NCBI GenBank assembly: GCA_947044405.1
Contig: CAMRHE010000504.1
Span: forward strand, 166,001-230,000
Direction of reading: 5' to 3'
Length of the DNA stretch: 64,000 bases
Source: Leptodactylus fallax
Lineage: Eukaryota > Chordata > Amphibia > Anura > Leptodactylidae
The position numbers and the translations under genes are program-made. A model generated the notes under the pieces. It saw only the letters and a list, made by a program, of their open reading frames with translations, was not told the DNA's origin and searched no databases. This document shows positions 1-14,579 of this stretch, piece by piece. The number at the start of each line of letters is the position of its first letter. Position 1 is the stretch's first letter.

Positions 1-345
1 CCTATCGACAGGTGGTGTGTGGTATTGCAGCTCAGTCTCACTCACTTCAATAGTGAGTTGCAATGCAAGACACAACCTATGCACAGGGATGGCGCTGTTT
101 CTGGAATAAAGCAGGCATGTTTTTCTAATCCTGGACAACCCCTATAAAATGATATCATTGCCATGGTGCCGACCCACTGTTATCTTAAAGGGGCAAGGCA
201 TTGGTATTCCTGAGTCTGACATCTACAGGTTGTGTGTGGTATTGCATCTCAGTCTCACTTACTTCAGTAGTCTTAGTTGCAATACCAGCCAGAACCCACG
301 TACAGGGGTGGCGATATTATGCCATTCTAGTTCCTGAATGACCCC
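1..345. mobile_element. Two diverged copies of a foldback (MITE-like) element
   Basis: Two related blocks lie about 220 bp apart. Both share GTGTGTGGTATTGCA followed by CTCAGTCTCACT, then a GTTGCAAT-type segment, then ACAGGG(A/G)TGGCG. The first copy ends in a GTTTTTCTAATCCTGGACAA-type arm near 119-138. The same modules occur in a cleaner copy at 31912-32076, which has a TTAA target duplication. The second copy is preceded by CTTAAAGGGG at about 184-193, resembling the AGGGG terminus of that element. Class is inferred from inverted arms and absence of coding capacity; the window edge truncates the first copy. Confidence 0.55.
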
Positions 346-985
346 CTTATTGACTCTTATTTGCCACCACCTTGGGCCCCGTCATGATCCTTACAATACA
401 CAATTATACCCAATAGGGCTCATTTTAATGACCCAGCAATTTCTCAATTTTCTGCCGTGACCTTGTTCGATTTTAACCCCTATTTCTAATTAAACCTTTG
501 TAAATGGTAAAGGATAACACGTATCGATTGGTTGCATTCCTGCGTCTATCAGGACCCCGCGGTGGTCATCTATAATGTATAGACAATGGTAACACTCTCA
601 CGGTGGCGATTACGTGAAGGACGAGCAGCAGATGTTATATACATAATGAAGGAGATCTGTAGCTCGCACATTAAATGACCTGGGTCTTGCAGCATCACTC
701 ATGTGTCTTGGGAGCGCAGAGACATTGCTGCGAGAGGCGTCTGCACCTTTATTGATTACTCCGCCATCGCATCCAGGAGAGTAAGCATATTGAATCCCGA
801 ACACCTCCATCCATATTGTTTCACTGAACTTACAAGCACTGAATCACACAGGAGACGACTTGCAGACATGATAAATTCATGTTTGCAGGTTAATGCATGC
901 AAATCCTCATTGTGCGGAGTGACAGTGCCACCTAGCAGGATGTGGCGGTATTACACCACTTCAGGATCCTGCAAACCAAACACAT
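346..985. other. Non-coding DNA, nothing recognised
   Basis: Mixed-composition sequence without a tandem array or recognisable element. A 94-codon open frame on the plus strand and a 66-codon frame on the minus strand overlap here. Neither has a recognisable domain or compositional signal, and I regard both as chance. Confidence 0.5.
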
Positions 986-1390
986 AGGCTGAAAACTAGG
1001 GGCGCAGCTGTAGGAGAAGGCCATGGCGTGAGGGGTCTACAGGCCATGCTGACCCATAAGAAGTGCATGGTGAATGGGGCCCCTGTTACAGGTTTTCCAT
1101 TGGGGCCCTAGATCAGGAGAAATGGTGAGCAATTGCTAGATGAAATATACTGTATAGGATGTGAAACTTCTATGTTTCTGCTCATAGAAATCAATGGAAA
1201 GTCGTATCTTAGTAGGGTCATTTTATGGACTTTTATAGGATGCAACAGAGTGCAAAAGTTTTAACATCCCCCATGTCATGAACACATTGGTTGCATACAG
1301 AGGCGTAACTTTAAGCTCCTGGGCCCCAATACAGAATTTGTTATAGGGCCCCTGCCTACCACGAGCCATTCAAAATAGTGGTTTATTTTA
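986..1390. repeat. Dispersed repeat with inverted GGGGCCC modules
   Basis: The stretch at 1074-1112 reads GGTGAATGGGGCCCCTGTTA then AGGTTTTCCATTGGGGCCC. The stretch at 1317-1352 reads TCCTGGGCCCCAATACAG then AATTTGTTATAGGGCCCC. The second matches the reverse complement of the first with a few substitutions, so the two modules are inverted copies about 200 bp apart. This is probably one old foldback element or two opposed insertions; I cannot tell which. Confidence 0.5.
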
Positions 1391-2080
1391 TGTTGTAAAA
1401 GGACTTTCTTTGCATCTTTTACTCTAGTCACATCCAAAGCTGCATTCAGAAATCTTCTGGCTTCCTTTTTCTGCTCTCATGTCCTATTTCTGAAACCCTG
1501 CTAGTTCATACAGAGTCTGAACTCTTTGGTGCAATGAAGTAGATCCGTCCACACCAGATATACTGTACAATAAATTAATACCGGGATACATTCAGATGGC
1601 TCTTGGATGTAACTTAGTGACTGGCATCACGTGCAATCATAATCATCGTGCAAAAATGGTCAACTTGTTATATCATTTGCTATAGAGATGAGAATATTAT
1701 TGTAAGAGTCACTTGCAGTACCACTCTTCACCACTAACAGCAGTGTGTAATGTCCCTAGGATTTCATGCAACAGCGCCACCATCTAAACAAACTAATTAG
1801 CAAAAACTCAATTACCAGTCATTACTGAGACCTTATGCCTAATGCTATACATTCCTAGGCTAGTCTCCAGTAACCATTAGGGGGCGCTCAGGAGCTGATG
1901 AAGACTGATATATAAAACAGTAAGAAAGCATTAATACTCCCCCTAATGGTGATTGCTGGCATACAAGTTTGTATCATTATGTATGCAGAAGTTTTGGAGC
2001 TCTGTATCAGGAAAGATCTAATAAAAAATGAATCGTCAGAGAAATCTGCACCACAAAATAATAATAGAAGGCGGACATTT
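1391..2080. other. Non-coding DNA, possible small dispersed element
   Basis: No coding signal. A segment at about 1768-1900 is bracketed by CAGCGCCACCATCT and CATTAGGGGGCGCTC, an opposed GCGCC/GGCGC pair like those bordering other short elements in this window. It is too diverged to define ends. Confidence 0.35.
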
Positions 2081-2084
2081 ACTT

Positions 2085-2690
2085 TAAAGGGAATGTGTCA
2101 TCGAAAAATGGCCTATTTTTTGAACCGAGTATTCATGTTAAATATATTTCTTAAAAATGTATGATATTTTAAAGAGATTTTCGTGTCACAAGCTATATTT
2201 TTGTTGCGGTTAAGTTATAACTACTGAAATTTTCACTCTGGCTACTAAGCCTAGGACACATGTCAATTCTGTAGGGGTTTTCTTTGCAGCAGTCACCTCA
2301 TTTACATCACAGACCATATTACAATAGAAAATAACATCTCTATAGATAACACCCCTGACCTATCATTTCATTATTAGTGACAATAGGTGATGTCACAGCT
2401 TATCTCCTCCACCTCCCTGCATGGAGCATGTCTAGAAAACTCTCCCATAGACTTCAATGACTTGGCTATAGTCTATTGCTGCCTATGATCATGACTGTGC
2501 TGTAAAGCAGATCACTAAATGCTGTTAACAGAGCAGAGGATAAGTTCAGACAAGATGGCTGCCCCATAATCATAAACAGGAAATAGAATACAAAAAAAAC
2601 TACAATCAGAAAATAAAAAAAGACAAAAAAAAATAATAGATTTCACTATGTGGTTTAATAATTTTTTTTTTAAATGGCAAGAAAGCAGCA
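2085..2690. repeat. Old dispersed repeat beginning TTTAAAGGGAATGTGTCA
   Basis: The block starts with TTAAAGGGAATGTGTCATCG, the same TTAA plus AGGG form seen at the edges of other elements here (31908, 33717, 36262, 50476). It runs through GGTGATGTCACAGCTTATCT and AAGATGGCTGCC into an A-rich tail near 2590-2680. No coding capacity is visible. I believe this is an interspersed anuran family, but that is from memory and not provable from one copy. Confidence 0.45.
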
Positions 2691-3369
2691 AGAAAAGAGA
2701 GAAAGGAGCAGTGCTATAAGAAAATAATGGACCAGAGCGCCCCTAGTGGCCAAACATGTGTACTAGGTTAAACTACTAACTTTCCTCACCTTCCAATAGT
2801 AATTATTCCTTAATTTTCTGAACACCTTTCCATTAGTGTCTTAGAGATTGCGCTTTTTAGGAAGGATAAAAGAATTAAGCTGTTAAATACAGTTAGACAC
2901 AAGAGCGCTCTATTATTATACAGACCCAGTGGGTACGGAGATAAAACCGCACTTTTATTTTCTTGCATTAAACACAGGAATATAAAGTCAGTGTTCCCTG
3001 AATAAGATTAATAACAGCTCTCTCCTCCTTCCACATCATTTACAATATCTGAAAACACTTGGTGCACATTACTAATCTATAACATATATTTCACACACAA
3101 ATTAACACAGCCAGTGTCAGCTCTAATGAACCACAAGGGCGGATAACATGTAACAAGTGGCTGCAGCGTGTAATAGGAATATCATTACTTAAAGAGGGCC
3201 CCAGGAGAGGAAACATTATTAAGGATAATATCAATACCAGATCAGATGGTTCATAGCAATGGAAGGAAGATTTACTGCAAAGGTCAACTGTAGTACAGTA
3301 AAGAACAGCTACTAGCTCTTAATGTCACTGCCCCCTTGACAAGAAATAACGTACTATACTGCTGCCCCC
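2691..3369. other. Non-coding flank of the first minisatellite
   Basis: Mixed-composition DNA with no recognisable gene or repeat. The last bases (ACTATACTGCTGCCCCCTAT) grade into the tandem array that starts at 3370. Confidence 0.5.
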
Positions 3370-6300
3370 TATGTACAAGAAAATAACTACTATAATACTG
3401 CCCCCTATGTACAAGAATATAACTACTATAATACTGCCCCCTATGTACAAGAATATAACTACTATAATACTGCCCCCTATGTACAAGAATATAACTACTA
3501 TAATACTGCCCCTATGTACAAGAATATAACTACTATAATACTGCCCCCTATGTACAAGAATATAACTACTATAATACTGCCTCCTATGTACAAGAATATA
3601 ACTACTATAATACTGCCCCCTATGTACAAGAATATAACTACTATAATACTGCCTCCTATGTACAAGAATATAACTACTATAATACTCCTCCTATGTACAA
3701 GAATATAACTACTATAATACTCCTCCTATGTACAAGAATATAACTACTATAATACTAGCCCCTATGTACAAGAATATAACTACTATAATACTACCCCCTA
3801 TGTACAAGAATATAACTACTATAATACTGCTCCTATGTACAAGAATATAACTACTATAATACTCCCTATGTACAAGAATATAACACTAAATACCCCCTAT
3901 GTACAAGAATATAACTACTATAATACTGCCCCTATGTACAAGAATATAACTACTATAATACTGCCCCCTATGTACAAGAATATAATACTATAATACTGCC
4001 TCCTATGTACAAGAAAATAACTACTATAATACTCCCCTATGTACAAGAATATAACTACTATAATACTGCACCTATGTACAAGAATATAACTACTATAATA
4101 CTACCTCCTATGTACAAGAATATAACTACTATAATACTGCTCCTATGTACAAGACTATAACTACTATAATACTGCTCCTATGTACAAGAATATAACTACT
4201 ATAATACTACCCCCTATGTACAAGAATATAACTACTATAATACTGCTCCTATGTACAAGAATATAACTACTATAATGCTGCTCCTATGTACAAGAATATA
4301 ACTACTATAATACTACCCCCTATGTACAAGAATATAACTACTATAATATTACCTCCTATGTACAAGAATATAACTGCTATAATACTACCTCCTATGTACA
4401 AGAATATAACTACTATAATACTGCCCCTATGTACAAGAATATAACTACTATAATACTGCCCCTATGTACAAGAATATAAATACTATAATACTGCCTCCTA
4501 TGTACAAGAATATAACTACTATAATACTGCTCCTATGTACAAGAATATAACTACTATAATACTGCTCCTATGTACAAGAATATAACTACTATAATACTGC
4601 CCCTATGTACAAGAATATAACTACTATAATACTGCTCCTATGTACAAGAATATAACTACTATAATACTGCCCCCTATGTACAAGAATATAACTACTATAA
4701 TACTGCTCCTATGTACAAGAATATAACTACTATAATACTAGCCCCTATGTACAAGAATATAACTACTATAATACTGCTCCTATGTACAAGAATATAACTG
4801 CTATAATACTACCTCCTATGTACAAGAATATAACTACTATAATACTGCCCCTATGTACAAGAATATAACTACTATAATACTGCTCCTATGTACAAGAATA
4901 TAACTACTATAATACTACCTCCTATGTACAAGAATATAACTACTATAATACTGCCTCCTATGTACAAGAATATAACTACTATAATACTGCTCCTATGTAC
5001 AAGAATATAACTACTATAATACTCCCCCTATGTACAAGAATATAACTACTATAATACTGCCTCCTATGTACAAGAATATAACTACTATAATACTGCTCCT
5101 ATGTACAAGAATATAACTACTATAATACTGCCCCTATGTACAAGAATATAACTACTATAATACTAGCTCCTATGTACAATAATATAACTACTATAATACT
5201 ACCTCCTATGTACAAGAATATAACTACTATAATACTGCCCCTATGTACAAGAATATAACTACTATAATACTGCTCCTATGTACAAGAATATAACTACTAT
5301 AATACTACCTCCTATGTACAAGAATATAACTACTATAATACTGCTCCTATGTACAAGAATATAACTACTATAATACTGCTCCTATGTACAAGAATATAAC
5401 TACTATAATACTGCCCCTATGTACAAGAATATAACTACTATAATACTACCTCCTATGTACAAGAATATAACTACTATAATACTGCTCCTATGTACAAGAA
5501 TATAACTACTATAATACTACTCCTATGTACAAGAATATAACTACTATAATACTACTCCTATGTACAAGAATATAACTACTATAATACTGCTCCTATGTAC
5601 AAGAATATAACTACTATAATACTGCTCCTATGTACAAGAATATAACTACTATAATACTGCTCCTATGTACAAGAATATAACTACTATAATACTACTCCTA
5701 TGTACAAGAATATAACTACTATAATACTAGCTCCTATGTACAAGAATATAACTACTATAATACTGCTCCTATGTACAAGAATATAACTACTATAATACTG
5801 CTCCTATGTACAAGAATATAACTACTATAATACTGCTCCTATGTACAAGAATATAACTACTATAATACTGCCTCCTATGTACAAGAATATAACTACTATA
5901 ATACTGCTCCTATGTACAAGAATATAACTACTATAATACTGCTCCTATGTACAAGAATATAACTACTATAATACTACTCCTATGTACAAGAATATAACTA
6001 CTATAATACTGCCCCTATGTACAAGAATATAACTACTATAATACTGCCCCCTATGTACAAGAATATAACTACTATAATACTGCTCCTATGTACAAGAATA
6101 TAACTACTATAATACTACCCCTATGTACAAGAATATAACTACTATAATACTGCCCTATGTACAAGAATATAACTACTATAATACTGCTCCTATGTACAAG
6201 AATATAACTACTATAATACTGCCCCTATGTACAAGAATATAACTACTATAATACTGCTCCTATGTACAAGAATATAACTACTATAATACTACCTCCTATG

Positions 6301-9300
6301 TACAAGAATATAACTACTATAATACTGCCCCTATGTACAAGAATATAACTACTATAATACTGCTCCTATGTACAAGAATATAACTACTATAATACTACTC
6401 CTATGTACAAGAATATAACTACTATAATACTGCTCCTATGTACAAGAATATAACTACTATAATACTACCTCCTATGTACAAGAATATAACTACTATAATA
6501 CACCTCCTATGTACAAGAATATAACTACTATAATACTGCTCCTATGTACAAGAATATAACTACTATAATACTCCTCCTATGTACAAGAATATAACTACTA
6601 TAATACTGCTCCTATGTACAAGAATATAACTACTATAATACTACCTCCTATGTACAAGAATATAACTACTATAATACTACTCCTATGTACAAGAATATAA
6701 CTACTATAATACTGCTCCTATGTACAAGAATATAACTACTATAATACTCTCCTATGTACAAGAATATAACTACTATAATACTGCTCCTATGTACAAGAAT
6801 ATAACTACTATAATACTGCTCCTATGTACAAGAATATAACTACTATAATACTGCTCCTATGTACAAGAATATAACTACTATAATACTGCCCGCCCTATGT
6901 ACAAGAATATAACTACTATAATACTGCCCCCTATGTACAAGAAAATAACTACTATAATACTGCTCCTATGTACAAGAAAATAACTACTATAATACTGCCC
7001 CTATGTACAAGAAAATAACTACTATAATACATGCTCCTATGTACAAGAATATAACTACTATAATACTGCCCCCTATGTACAAGAATATAACTACTATAAT
7101 ACTACCCCCCTATGTACAAGAATATAACTACTATAATACTGCCCCCTATGTACAAGAATATAACTACTATAATACTGCCCCTATGTACAAGAATATAACT
7201 ACTATAATACTGTACATCCTATGTACAAGAATATAACTACTATAATACTGCTCCTATGTACAAGAATATAACTACTATAATACTACCTCCTATGTACAAG
7301 AATATAACTACTATAATACTGCTCCTATGTACAAGAATATAACTACTATAATACTACCTCCTATGTACAAGAATATAACTACTATAATACCACCTCCTAT
7401 GTACAAGAATATAACTACTATAATACTGCTCCTATGTACAAGAATATAACTACTATAATACTGCTCCTATGTACAAGAATATAACTACTATAATACTCCT
7501 CCTATGTACAAGAATATAACTACTATAATACTACCTCCTATGTACAAGAATATAACTACTATAATACTCCTCCTATGTACAAGAATATAACTACTATAAT
7601 ACTGCTCCTATGTACAAGAATATAACTACTATAATACTGCTCCTATGTACAAGAAAAACTACTATAATACTCCCCTATACAAGAATATAACTACTATAAT
7701 ACTGCTCCTATGTACAAGAATATAACTACTATAATACTGCTCCTATGTACAAGAATATAACTACTATAATACTGCTCCTATGTACAAGAATATAACTACT
7801 ATAATACTGCTCCTATGTACAAGAATATAACTACTATAATACTGCTCCTATGTACAAGAATATAACTACTATAATACTGCTCCTATGTACAAGAATATAA
7901 CTACTATAATACTACCCTCCTATGTACAAGAATATAACTACTATAATACTGCTCCTATGTACAAGAATATAACTACTATAATACTGCTCCTATGTACAAG
8001 AATATAACTACTATAATACTGCTCCTATGTACAAGAATATAACTACTATAATACTGCTCCTATGTACAAGAATATAACTACTATAATACTGCCCCTATGT
8101 ACAAGAATATAACTACTATAATACTGCTCCTATGTACAAGAATATAACTACTATAATACTGCTCCTATGTACAAGAATATAACTACTATAATACACCTCC
8201 TATGTACAAGAATATAACTACTATAATACTGCCCCTATGTACAAGAATATAACTACTATAATACTACCCCTATGTACAAGAATATAACTACTATAATACT
8301 CCCCCTATGTACAAGAATATAACTACTATAATACTGCTCCTATGTACAAGAATATAACTACTATAATACTGCCCCTATGTACAAGAATATAACTACTATA
8401 ATACTGCCCTCCTATGTACAAGAATATAACTACTATAATACTGCTCCTATGTACAAGAATATAACTACTATAATACTGCTCCTATGTACAAGAATATAAC
8501 TACTATAATACTGCTCCTATGTACAAGACTATAACTACTATAATACTAAGAACTACCTATGTACAAGAATATAACTACTATAATACTACCTCCTATGTAC
8601 AAGAATATAACTACTATAATACTGCTCCTATGTACAAGAATATAACTACTATAATACTGCTCCTATGTACAAGAATATAACTACTATAATACTACCCCTA
8701 TGTACAAGAATATAACTACTATAATACTACCTCCTATGTACAAGAATATAACACAAAACCTCCTATGTACAAGAATATAACTACTATAATACTACCCCCT
8801 ATGTACAAGAATATAACTACTATAATACTAGCCCCTATGTACAAGAATATAACTACTATAATACTACCCCCTATGTACAAGAATATAACTACTATAATAC
8901 TGCCCCCTATGTACAAGAATATAACTACTATAATACTGCCTCCTATGTACAAGAATATAACTACTATAATACTGCCTCCTATGTACAAGAAAAAACTAAA
9001 TACCCCCATACAGAATATAACTACTATAATACTGCCCCTATGTACAAGAATATAACTACTATAATACTGCCCCCTATGTACAAGAATATAACTACTATAA
9101 TACTACCCCCCTATGTACAAGAATATAACTACTATAATACTGCTCCTATGTACAAGAATATAACTACTATAATACTACCCCTATGTACAAGAATATAACT
9201 ACTATAATACTACCTCCTATGTACAAGAATATAACTACTATAATACCAGCTCCTATGTACAAGAATATAACTACTATAATACCTCCTCCTATGTACAAGA

Positions 9301-10528
9301 ATATAACTACTATAATACTGCTCCTATGTACAAGAATATAACTACTATAATACTGCTCCTATGTACAAGAATATAACTACTATAATACTACCTCCTATGT
9401 ACAAGAATATAACTACTATAATACTGCTCCTATGTACAAGAATATAACTACTATAATACTGCTCCTATGTACAAGAATATAACTACTATAATACTGCTCC
9501 TATGTACAAGAATATAACTACTATAATACTGCCTCCTATGTACAAGAATATAACTACTATAATACTACCTCCTATGTACAAGAATATAACTACTATAATA
9601 CTGCTCCTATGTACAAGAATATAACTACTATAATACTGCTCCTATGTACAAGAATATAACTACTATAATACTACTCCTATGTACAAGAATATAACTACTA
9701 TAATACTGCTCCTATGTACAAGAATATAACTACTATAATACTGCTCCTATGTACAAGAATATAACTACTATAATACTGCCTCCTATGTACAAGAATATAA
9801 CTACTATAATACTACCTCCTATGTACAAGAATATAACTACTATAATACTGCTCCTATGTACAAGAATATAACTACTATAATACTGCCTCCTATGTACAAG
9901 AATATAACTACTATAATACTGCTCCTATGTACAAGAATATAACTACTATAATACTGCTCCTATGTACAAGAATATAACTACTATAATACTAGCTCCTATG
10001 TACAAAAATATAACTACTATAATACTACCCCTATGTACAAGAATATAACTACTATAATACTGCTCCTATGTACAAGAATATAACTACTATAATACTACTC
10101 CTATGTACAAGAATATAACTACTATAATACTGCCCCCTATGTACAAGAATATAACTACTATAATACTACCTCCTATGTACAAGAATATAACTACTATAAT
10201 ACTGCTCCTATGTACAAGAATATAACTACTATAATACTGCTCCTATGTACAAGAATATAACTACTATAATACTGCTCCTATGTACAAGAATATAACTACT
10301 ATAATACTACCTCCTATGTACAAGAATATAACTACTATAATACTGCTCCTATGTACAAGAATATAACTGCTATAATACTACCTCCTATGTACAAGAATAT
10401 AACTACTATAATACTGCTCCTATGTACAAGAATATAACTACTATAATACTGCTCCTATGTACAAGAATATAACTACTATAATACTACCTCCTATGTACAA
10501 GAATATAACTACTATAGTACTGCCCCCT
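3370..10528 (+). repeat. Giant 35/36-bp minisatellite array (about 200 copies)
   Basis: Each unit has a nearly invariant 30-bp core starting TATGTACAAGAATATAACTA, followed by a variable pyrimidine-rich linker of about 3-7 nt (GCTCC, ACCTCC, GCCCCC, GCCCC, CTCC). The unit is therefore mostly 35 or 36 bp, and 7.16 kb holds about 200 units. Divergence is low and concentrated in the linker. A few units are collapsed or damaged (about 3885-3895, 7650-7680, 8750-8760, 8990-9010). Where several 36-bp units follow each other, a 12-residue periodic open frame appears; it is not a gene. The same family forms a second array at 46230-47715. Confidence 0.97.
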
Positions 10529-11683
10529 ACAGAGTGTACCTTCCTCATGTATGTAGTATTCTTAGTTTGCGGAGATGATATTATGATAGTATGATGAGAT
10601 TTTTACAGTCAGTCTCTGGACTATCTTAATATCACATCACAGTGAGGTTCCCTCTATATATTTTGATCGCTACTATTGGACATATTCACACTCCAGGTAG
10701 TCTCTCAGGTTGGGAATTGATCCTGCACCCCCTGCAGAGCTGCACTGCTAATAACCAGCATGGAGCCTCATTCCAGGAATACATCATGCTGGTTTAATTG
10801 GCTTCCCATGAAATTGTCTCCAGCCTGTGTCTGTGGATGATAAGAGAAATTAGACTGTAAGCTCCAATGGAGCAGAGAGTGATGGGAATGAATACACGCT
10901 CTGTACTGCTCTGCTTCATAGGTCAGCACTATGATAATGAAGGTTCATTATACCGAGTAATGGAGGCAAAATGAAATCACAATTCCTCCTACAATAAACA
11001 CTCGAGCCCTGAATTTCTGTGGGTTACCATTTTAGTTCTTCAGTAGCCATCGCCAGTGTAGTGACTGGGACATTGTGAAACCTTTTAGAGACCGAGTGCC
11101 CAAACTGCAACCCAAAATCCACTAAATTATCGCAAAGTGCCAACATGGCAATTTTACCTTAATACTGTGCGGATCCACAATTGTGGACAGTTATGGACCT
11201 GCAAAATATGGACGTGTGAATGGGGCTTTACAGAGCTTTAAAATGATACAAAATAACTTTGTACTGAAAGGTAAAAGATCGCATTTGATATACTTTTATA
11301 CATTTACAATTAATGTTAACTATTTACATCGTACAGGATTTGTTTTACAGTGACCGTGCAATGTTATTACAGCCTGTAATAATATCATGTCTGCTATAAA
11401 ACAGATACTCTGTAACATAAATAGTGAAGGGCCCCCACACAGTACAATCTACCCCACAGTGGCACCCACACAGTACAATTTGCTCCACAGTGATCCCCAC
11501 ACAGAATAATTTGTTCCACAGATGGGTACCCACAGAGAGGGCTCTGAGTGCCACATCTGGCATGCGTGCCATAGGTTCACAACCACGGGACTAGGAGCTT
11601 GCTAGCATTGTCAGGCCGATAAGGAAAAAGGATCCCTACACCAGAATGATAATAAGATAAATCTAAGACTTTAGTATTGCTTA
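10529..11683. other. Non-coding spacer between two minisatellites
   Basis: No array, no coding signal. Around 11430-11560 there is a weak local repetition of CCCACACAGTACAAT / CCACAGTG, two to three copies about 40 bp apart, probably a small degenerate tandem repeat. Confidence 0.5.
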
Positions 11684-14579
11684 CAGAATAGTGAGTGCAG
11701 CTCTGGAGTATAATACAGGATGTAACTCAGGATCAAGTACAGGATAAGTAATGTAATGTATGTACACAGTGACTGTACCAGCAGAATAGTGAGTGCAGCT
11801 CTGGAGTATAATACAGGATGTAACTCAGGATCAGTACAGGATAAGTAATGTAATGTATGTACACAGTGACTGCACCAGCAGAATAGTGAGCGCAGCTCTG
11901 GAGTATAATACAGGATGTAACTCAGGATCAGTACAGGATAAGTAATGTAATGTATGTACACAGTGACTGTACCAGCAGACTAGTGAGCGCAGCTCTGGAG
12001 TATAATACAGGATGTAACTCAGGATCAGTACAGGATAAGTAATGTAATGTATGTACACAGTGACTGTACCAGCAGAATAGTGAGCGCTGCTCTGGAGTAT
12101 AATACAGGATGTAACTCAGGATCAGTACAGGATAAGTAATGTAATGTATGTACACAGTGACTGTACCAGCAGAATAGTGAGCGCTGCTCTGGAGTATAAT
12201 ACAGGATGTAACTCAGGATCAGTACAGGATAAGTAATGTAATGTATGTACACAGTGACTGTACCAGCAGAATAGTGAGCGCAGCTCTGGGGTATAATACA
12301 GGATGTAACTCAGGATCAGTACAGGATAAGTAATGTAATGTATGTACACAGTGACTGTACCAGCAGAATAGTGAGCGCAGCTCTGGAGTATAATACAGGA
12401 TGTAACTCAGGATCAGTACAGGATAAGTAATATATGTACACAGTGACTGCACCAGCAGAATAGTGAGCGCAGCTCTGGAGTATAATACAGGATGTAACTC
12501 AGGATCAGTACAGGATAAGTAATGTAATGTATGTACACAATGACTGCACCAGCAGAATAGTGAGCGCAGCTCTGGAGTATAATACAGGATATAACTCAGG
12601 ATCAGTACAGGATAAGTAATGTAATGTATGTACACAGTGACTGCACCAGCAGAATAGTGAGCGCAGCTCTGGAGTATAATACAGGATGTAACTCAGGATC
12701 AGTACAGGATAAGTAATGTAATGTATGTACACAGTGACTGCACCAGCAGAATAGTGAGTGCAGCTCTGGAGTATAATACAGGATGTAATGCAGGATCAGT
12801 ACAGGATAAGTAATGTAATGTATGTACACAGTGACTGTACCAGCCGAATAGTGAGCGCAGCTCTGGAGTATAATACAGGATGTAACTCAGGATCAGTACA
12901 GGATAAGTAATGTAATGTATGTACACAGTGACTGTACCAGCAGAATAGTGAGTGCAGCTCTGGAGTATAATACAGGATGTAACTCAGGATCAGTACAGGA
13001 TAAGTAATGTAATGTATGTACACAGTGACTGCACCAGCAGAATAGTGAGCGCAGCTCTGGAGTATAATACAGGATGTAACTCAGGATCAGTACAGGATAA
13101 GTAATGTAATGTATGTACACAGTGACTGTACCAGCAGAATAGTGAGCGCAGCTCTGGAGTATAATACAGGATGTAACTCAGGGTCAGTACAGGATAAGTA
13201 ATGTAATGTATGTACACAGTGACTGCACCAGCAGAATAGTGAGTTCAGCTCTGGAGTATAATACAGGATGTAGATCAGGATCAGTACAGGATAAGTAATG
13301 TAATGTATGTACACAGTGACTGTACCAGCAGAATAGTGAGCGCAGCTCTGGAGTATAATACAGGATGTAACTCAGGATCAGTACAGGATAAGTAATGTAA
13401 TGTATGTACACATTGACTGTACCATCAGAATAGTGAGCGCAGCTCTGGAGTATAATACAGGATGTAACTCAGGATCAGTACAGGATAAGTAATGTAATGT
13501 ATGTACACAGTGACTGTACCAGCAGAATAGTGAGTGCAGCTCTGGAGTATAATACAGGATGTAACTCAGGATCAGTACAGGATAAGTAATGTAATGTATG
13601 TACACAGTGACTGCACCAGCAGAATAGTGAGTGCAGCTCTGGAGTATAATACAGGATGTAACTCAGGATCAGTACAGGATAAGTAATGTAATGTTTGTAC
13701 ACAGTGACTGTACCAGCAGAATAGTGAGTGCAGCTCTGGGGTATAATACAGGATGTAACTCAGGATCAGTACAGGATAAGTAATGTAATGTATGTACACA
13801 GTGACTGCACCAGCAGAATAGTGAGCGCAGCTCTGGAGTATAATACAGGATGTAACTCAGGATCAGTACAGGATAAGTAATGTAATGTATGTACACAGTG
13901 ACTGTACCAGCAGAATAGTGAGTGCAGCTCTGGAGTATAATACAGGATGTAACTCAGGATCAGTACAGGATAAGTAATGTAATGTATGTACACAGTGACT
14001 GTACCAGCAGAATAGTGAGCGCAGCTCTGGAGTATAATACAGGATATAACTCAGGATCAGTACAGGATAAGTAATGTAATGTATGTACACAGTGACTGTA
14101 CCAGCAGAATAGTGAGTGCAGCTCTGGAGTATAATACAGGATGTAACTCAGGATCGGTACAGGATAAGTAATGTAATGTATGTACACAGTGACTGTACCA
14201 GCAGAATAGTGAGCGCAGCTCTGGAGTATAATACAGGATGTAACTCAGGATCAGTACAGGATAAGTAATGTAATGTATGTACACAGTGACTGCACCAGCA
14301 GAATAGTGAGCGCAGCTCTGGAGTATAATACAGGATGTAACTCAGGATCAGTACAGGATAAGTAATGTAATGTATGTACACAGTGACTGTACCAGCAGAA
14401 TAGTGAGTGCAGCTCTGGAATATAATACAGGATGTAACTCAGGATCAGTACAGGATAAGTAATGTAATGTATGTACACAGTGACTGTACCAGCAGAATAG
14501 TGAGCGCAGCTCTGGAGTATAATACAGGATGTAACTCAGGATCAGTACAGGATAAGTAATGTAATGTATGTACACAGTG
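11684..14579 (+). repeat. 97-bp minisatellite array 1 (about 30 copies, forward)
   Basis: The unit is 97 bp, shown by identical segments such as CAGGATGTAACTCAGGATCA recurring every 97 bases, with one shortened unit near 12420-12440. Recurrent variants are transitions at fixed positions: GAGCGCAGC versus GAGTGCAGC, and GACTGCACC versus GACTGTACC. Because 97 is not a multiple of 3 and the reverse strand has few stops, a 75-codon minus-strand frame reappears in each successive unit; these frames are artefacts. Further copies are at 25534-27392 (inverted) and 51213-54500 (forward). Confidence 0.97.

Noticed and set aside
3514..9055. Short frames with a 12-residue Met-Tyr-Lys-Asn repeat
   Set aside because: Occur only where consecutive 36-bp units keep phase; lost at each 35-bp unit.
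3370..10528. CRISPR-like regular repeats
   Set aside because: Units are contiguous, with no unique spacers of constant length and no cas genes; sequence context is eukaryotic.
3370..10528. Many TATAAT words that resemble bacterial -10 boxes
   Set aside because: Part of a eukaryotic minisatellite core; meaningless without -35 elements and genes.
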